A DNA stretch of 64,000 nt from assembly GCA_965601685.1 (NCBI GenBank), contig CBFCWI010000001.1, positions 124,001 to 188,000 on the forward strand, read 5' to 3'. The notes under the pieces are model-generated. The model did not search any database. It saw only the letters and a list, made by a program, of their open reading frames with translations, and was not told where the DNA came from. How positions within the stretch are numbered: the first letter of the stretch is position 1; every line of letters starts with the position of its first letter. Below are positions 62,061 through 64,000 of the stretch, in pieces. Position numbers and translations under genes: made by a program. The stretch comes from JANQJD01 sp965601685. Lineage in GTDB: Bacteria; Pseudomonadota; Alphaproteobacteria; Rhodospirillales; Rhodospirillaceae.

Positions 62061-62309
62061 TTAGCACCTCTCGATGGTCAGCATGTCAGCTTCAACCTTG
62101 CGCAAGCTTACACCCGTGCCACGCACCCGGATTTCCACTGGATCCCCCAGGGGGGCTACACGAGTCAGTTCAAATTCGACTCCTGGAGTCAGCCCCATTG
62201 CCAACAAACGGCGCCGATAGTCACGATCGCCTGCCACAAATCCGGTGATTCGTCCTCGATCGCCAGGATGCAAATCACGTATGAGTTCCCTCTGTTCTTT
62301 TGCTCCCAT
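62061..62309 (-). CDS. feoA: Ferrous iron transport protein FeoA
   Basis: An 82-residue SH3-like protein that supports FeoB. Conserved: RRRLLAMGLTPGVEFELTRVAPLGDPVEIRVRG and the C-terminal LRKVEADMLTIE. I choose ATG at 62309, with GGGGG 7 nt upstream; the ATG at 62315 adds two residues. I found no clear Fur box in the A/T-rich DNA upstream. Confidence 0.92.
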   Translation of the reverse strand: MGAKEQRELIRDLHPGDRGRITGFVAGDRDYRRRLLAMGLTPGVEFELTRVAPLGDPVEIRVRGTGVSLRKVEADMLTIERC

Positions 62310-63117
62310 TTTCATTCCCCCATTGTCTATGCTCCTTCTAATACACTATTACGTGTTTAATTTAATAAAATATTCCTTATTACACAAGTAAAAAATATAT
62401 ACACTACTCATGATGATAACAACCAGTAGGACGCTTAGCACTGTATCACAGCATAAGAACAGTATCAGAATAGCCACGGATAGCAGTAGCCTGCTCAAGA
62501 ATCCGCGATTTCACTGCGCATATGCGATTCACTTGCATTGTCTTCTCCTCCAAACCATCTTGAGACTGGTGCAAACACGAAACTATTTCGGCACCCCACC
62601 CCAGCCGCGCCAGCAGCTCAACATGGCTGCTGCCAGATCTCTGACTGTCTCCCTCTTGACAACTTTTCGTTTCCCTCTGCTCTCACCAGAGCCCCTCCCA
62701 TCCTGTGACAGACTTGCAGAACAGTGAGAGACATAACTGCTAATGCAGCCGGTCCGATTGGTTCATCATGGTAGCCCACTTGCACAGAAAAATCCTATGA
62801 GAAGATCGTCAAGATATCAAGATGCTGCAACTGAAACAACACCTCTCTCCAATTACTAACCCTAGTACGGGTGAATATCAACATAGCATCATAGGCTGCC
62901 CGCCTTTGTTCGCCCGTTCCTATCCTGGATGCAGCAAAGGGTACCCGCCAGGTGTGAAACAGATGCTGTGATGCAAACGGGAAATCGCACACTTTCTCGG
63001 ACGAGCAGAAGGAAGAAAGCACAGAGACGAGAGAAGATTAGATCATAAGATTAGAAACTGTCTTAGTGTGCCTGCAGGCGTTCCGCTGTTGACACCGCAG
63101 AAGGAAGATGTGTGGTC
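62310..63117. other. Long gene-free region between divergent feoA and epimerase genes
   Basis: About 810 bp. The part next to feoA (62335-62402) is very A/T-rich and probably contains the feo promoter. ORFs at 62410-62727 and 62795-63022 are not protein-like. A near-tandem duplication is at 63034-63055. I see no RNA gene. Confidence 0.5.
63034..63055. repeat. Near-tandem 9-bp duplication
   Basis: AAGATTAGA occurs at 63034-63042 and 63047-63055, a 13-nt period, in the spacer before the epimerase gene. Confidence 0.65.
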
Positions 63118-64000
63118 ATGGCTATTCTCATAACAGGCGCTGCTGGTTTCATCGGCTACCATACATGCAAAGCGTTACTAGAACGCGGAGAACATGTTAT
63201 CGGCGTGGATAATATGAGTACATATTACAATATTTCATTGAAGAAAGCAAGACTTTTACAGTTAATAAAATATAGAACATTTTGCTTCCATGAGCTAGAT
63301 ATCGCTGAGCGCGCCCCTATGCTTACCTTGGCGGGAGATTACCCTACTATCGACCGTGTCATCAATCTGGCCGCCCAGGTCGGTGTCCGCCACTCGCTTG
63401 TCTGCCCATTCGCCTATAGTCGCTCTAATGTTGAGGGGCACTTGGTGGTGCTGGAGTTCTGTCGCTCTCTGCAACACTGCCGTCATTTGATCTATGCGAG
63501 TTCATCGTCTGTTTATGGTGCTAACCGCAAACTGCCGTTCTCTATTGAGGATCGAGTTGACACTCCCATCTCGCTTTATGCTGCGACTAAGAAAGCCTGC
63601 GAATTGATGAGCCACTGCTACAGCCATCTGTATCAGATACCGACCACGGGGTTACGTTTCTTTACCGTGTATGGCCCTTGGGGGCGGCCAGACATGGCGC
63701 TGTATCTCTTTACCACCCGCATCCTAGCTGGGAAACCCATTGCTGTTTTCAACAACGGTGATATGAAACGAGATTTCACCTACATCGATGACATCGTGAC
63801 TGGTATGATAGACTGCTTAGATCATCCACCAGTTGGTGATCCTCTCCATGCCCCGCAGCGGGTTTACAACATTGGCAACAACCAGCCAGAACCACTGCTC
63901 CGTTGCATCGAATTGCTGGAACAGGCTCTAGGGCGCAGGGCAGTCATCGATTATCAGCCTATACAGCCCGGTGACCTGCAGGAAACCTATGCCGATATCA
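63118..64000 (+). CDS. NAD-dependent epimerase, UDP-glucuronate 4-epimerase-like (runs off the window)
   Basis: The frame is open from ATG 63118 to the window end, 294 residues. It starts MAILITGAAGFIGYHTCKAL (NAD-binding glycine motif), then VIGVDNMSTYYN, NLAAQVGVRHS, the catalytic YASSSSVYGAN and Tyr/Lys of YAATKKACELMSH, and RFFTVYGPWGRPDMAL. These match UDP-glucuronate 4-epimerases (capsule or LPS galacturonate); UDP-glucose epimerase is less likely. AGGA lies 12 nt before this ATG and 6 nt before a GTG at 63112. The C-terminal end is missing. Codons around 63200-63290 are A/T-rich. Confidence 0.88.
   Translation, partial: MAILITGAAGFIGYHTCKALLERGEHVIGVDNMSTYYNISLKKARLLQLIKYRTFCFHELDIAERAPMLTLAGDYPTIDRVINLAAQVGVRHSLVCPFAYSRSNVEGHLVVLEFCRSLQHCRHLIYASSSSVYGANRKLPFSIEDRVDTPISLYAATKKACELMSHCYSHLYQIPTTGLRFFTVYGPWGRPDMALYLFTTRILAGKPIAVFNNGDMKRDFTYIDDIVTGMIDCLDHPPVGDPLHAPQRVYNIGNNQPEPLLRCIELLEQALGRRAVIDYQPIQPGDLQETYADI

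Noticed and set aside
62335..62402. Fur box for feoABC
   Set aside because: The DNA is A/T-rich but has no GATAAT-type or TGCAA-type palindrome.
62410..62727. 105-codon ORF upstream of the epimerase gene
   Set aside because: No ribosome site and no protein-like pattern.

Overview
This window reads as a chromosomal segment of an alphaproteobacterium, most likely Rhodospirillales-like (inference, not tested by phylogeny). The signs are: MipZ division ATPase; a FYDLN-acid family protein; a PDH E1-beta subunit carrying its own lipoyl domain; short-form HisG; the pairs dapA-smpB, trpC-moaC, moeA-lexA, tatABC-serS-surE, infC-thrS, psd-pssA and lgt-midA; and one tRNA-Ala(GGC). kdsA and hldD point to a lipopolysaccharide outer membrane. 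Base composition is roughly balanced. Eight spacers exceed 300 bp, which is loose for a free-living alphaproteobacterium. Several normally joined operons are cut and placed on opposite strands. Together these suggest a host-associated or otherwise eroding genome (inference). There is no rRNA, CRISPR array, prophage, IS element or origin that I can see.

Layout. 1-7.8 kb: the start of a sulfite-oxidase-like Mo enzyme at the edge, smpB-dapA, grxC-nitrilase, kdsA-eno, an AcuI-type reductase and a bactofilin. 8.6-18.8 kb: hisG-hisD, the pyruvate dehydrogenase genes pdhA-pdhB-pdhC (no E3 here), and ihfB/lapA/rpsA/cmk with meaB. 18.9-31.5 kb: trpC-moaC, ccmAB, guaB, moeA-lexA, mipZ with a large molybdopterin oxidoreductase, aroA, a FYDLN-type protein and tRNA-Ala. 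31.5-38.9 kb: hisI-znuA divergent from znuCB, a GT4 glycogen-synthase-like gene, bfd-bfr, an orphan ParA and an inositol-phosphatase-like gene. 39-46.9 kb: creA, rluC, a second moeA, DUF502, pgm and psd-pssA. 47.2-57.4 kb: tatABC-serS-surE, an odd heme-copper-oxidase-like trio, infC-thrS and midA. 57.4-64 kb: lgt, hldD, feoABC and the start of a UDP-glucuronate-epimerase-like gene.

Themes. Molybdenum recurs: two Mo-dependent enzymes, moaC and two moeA paralogues, plus TatABC, which could export folded cofactor enzymes. Metal homeostasis is well covered: ZnuABC for zinc, FeoABC for ferrous iron, and bacterioferritin with its ferredoxin behind a Fur/Mur-like palindrome. CcmAB implies cytochrome c maturation.

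The most unusual coding unit is DUF420 / oxidase subunit I-like / subunit II-like (50986-53313). Subunit II has a complete CuA site and subunit I keeps its heme histidines, but the usual CuB His-His pair is absent. Other points of note are an apparent AUA start codon for infC, a guaB leader with a 14-bp palindrome and a hairpin around its Shine-Dalgarno, and many 10-15 bp near-tandem duplications in the spacers.
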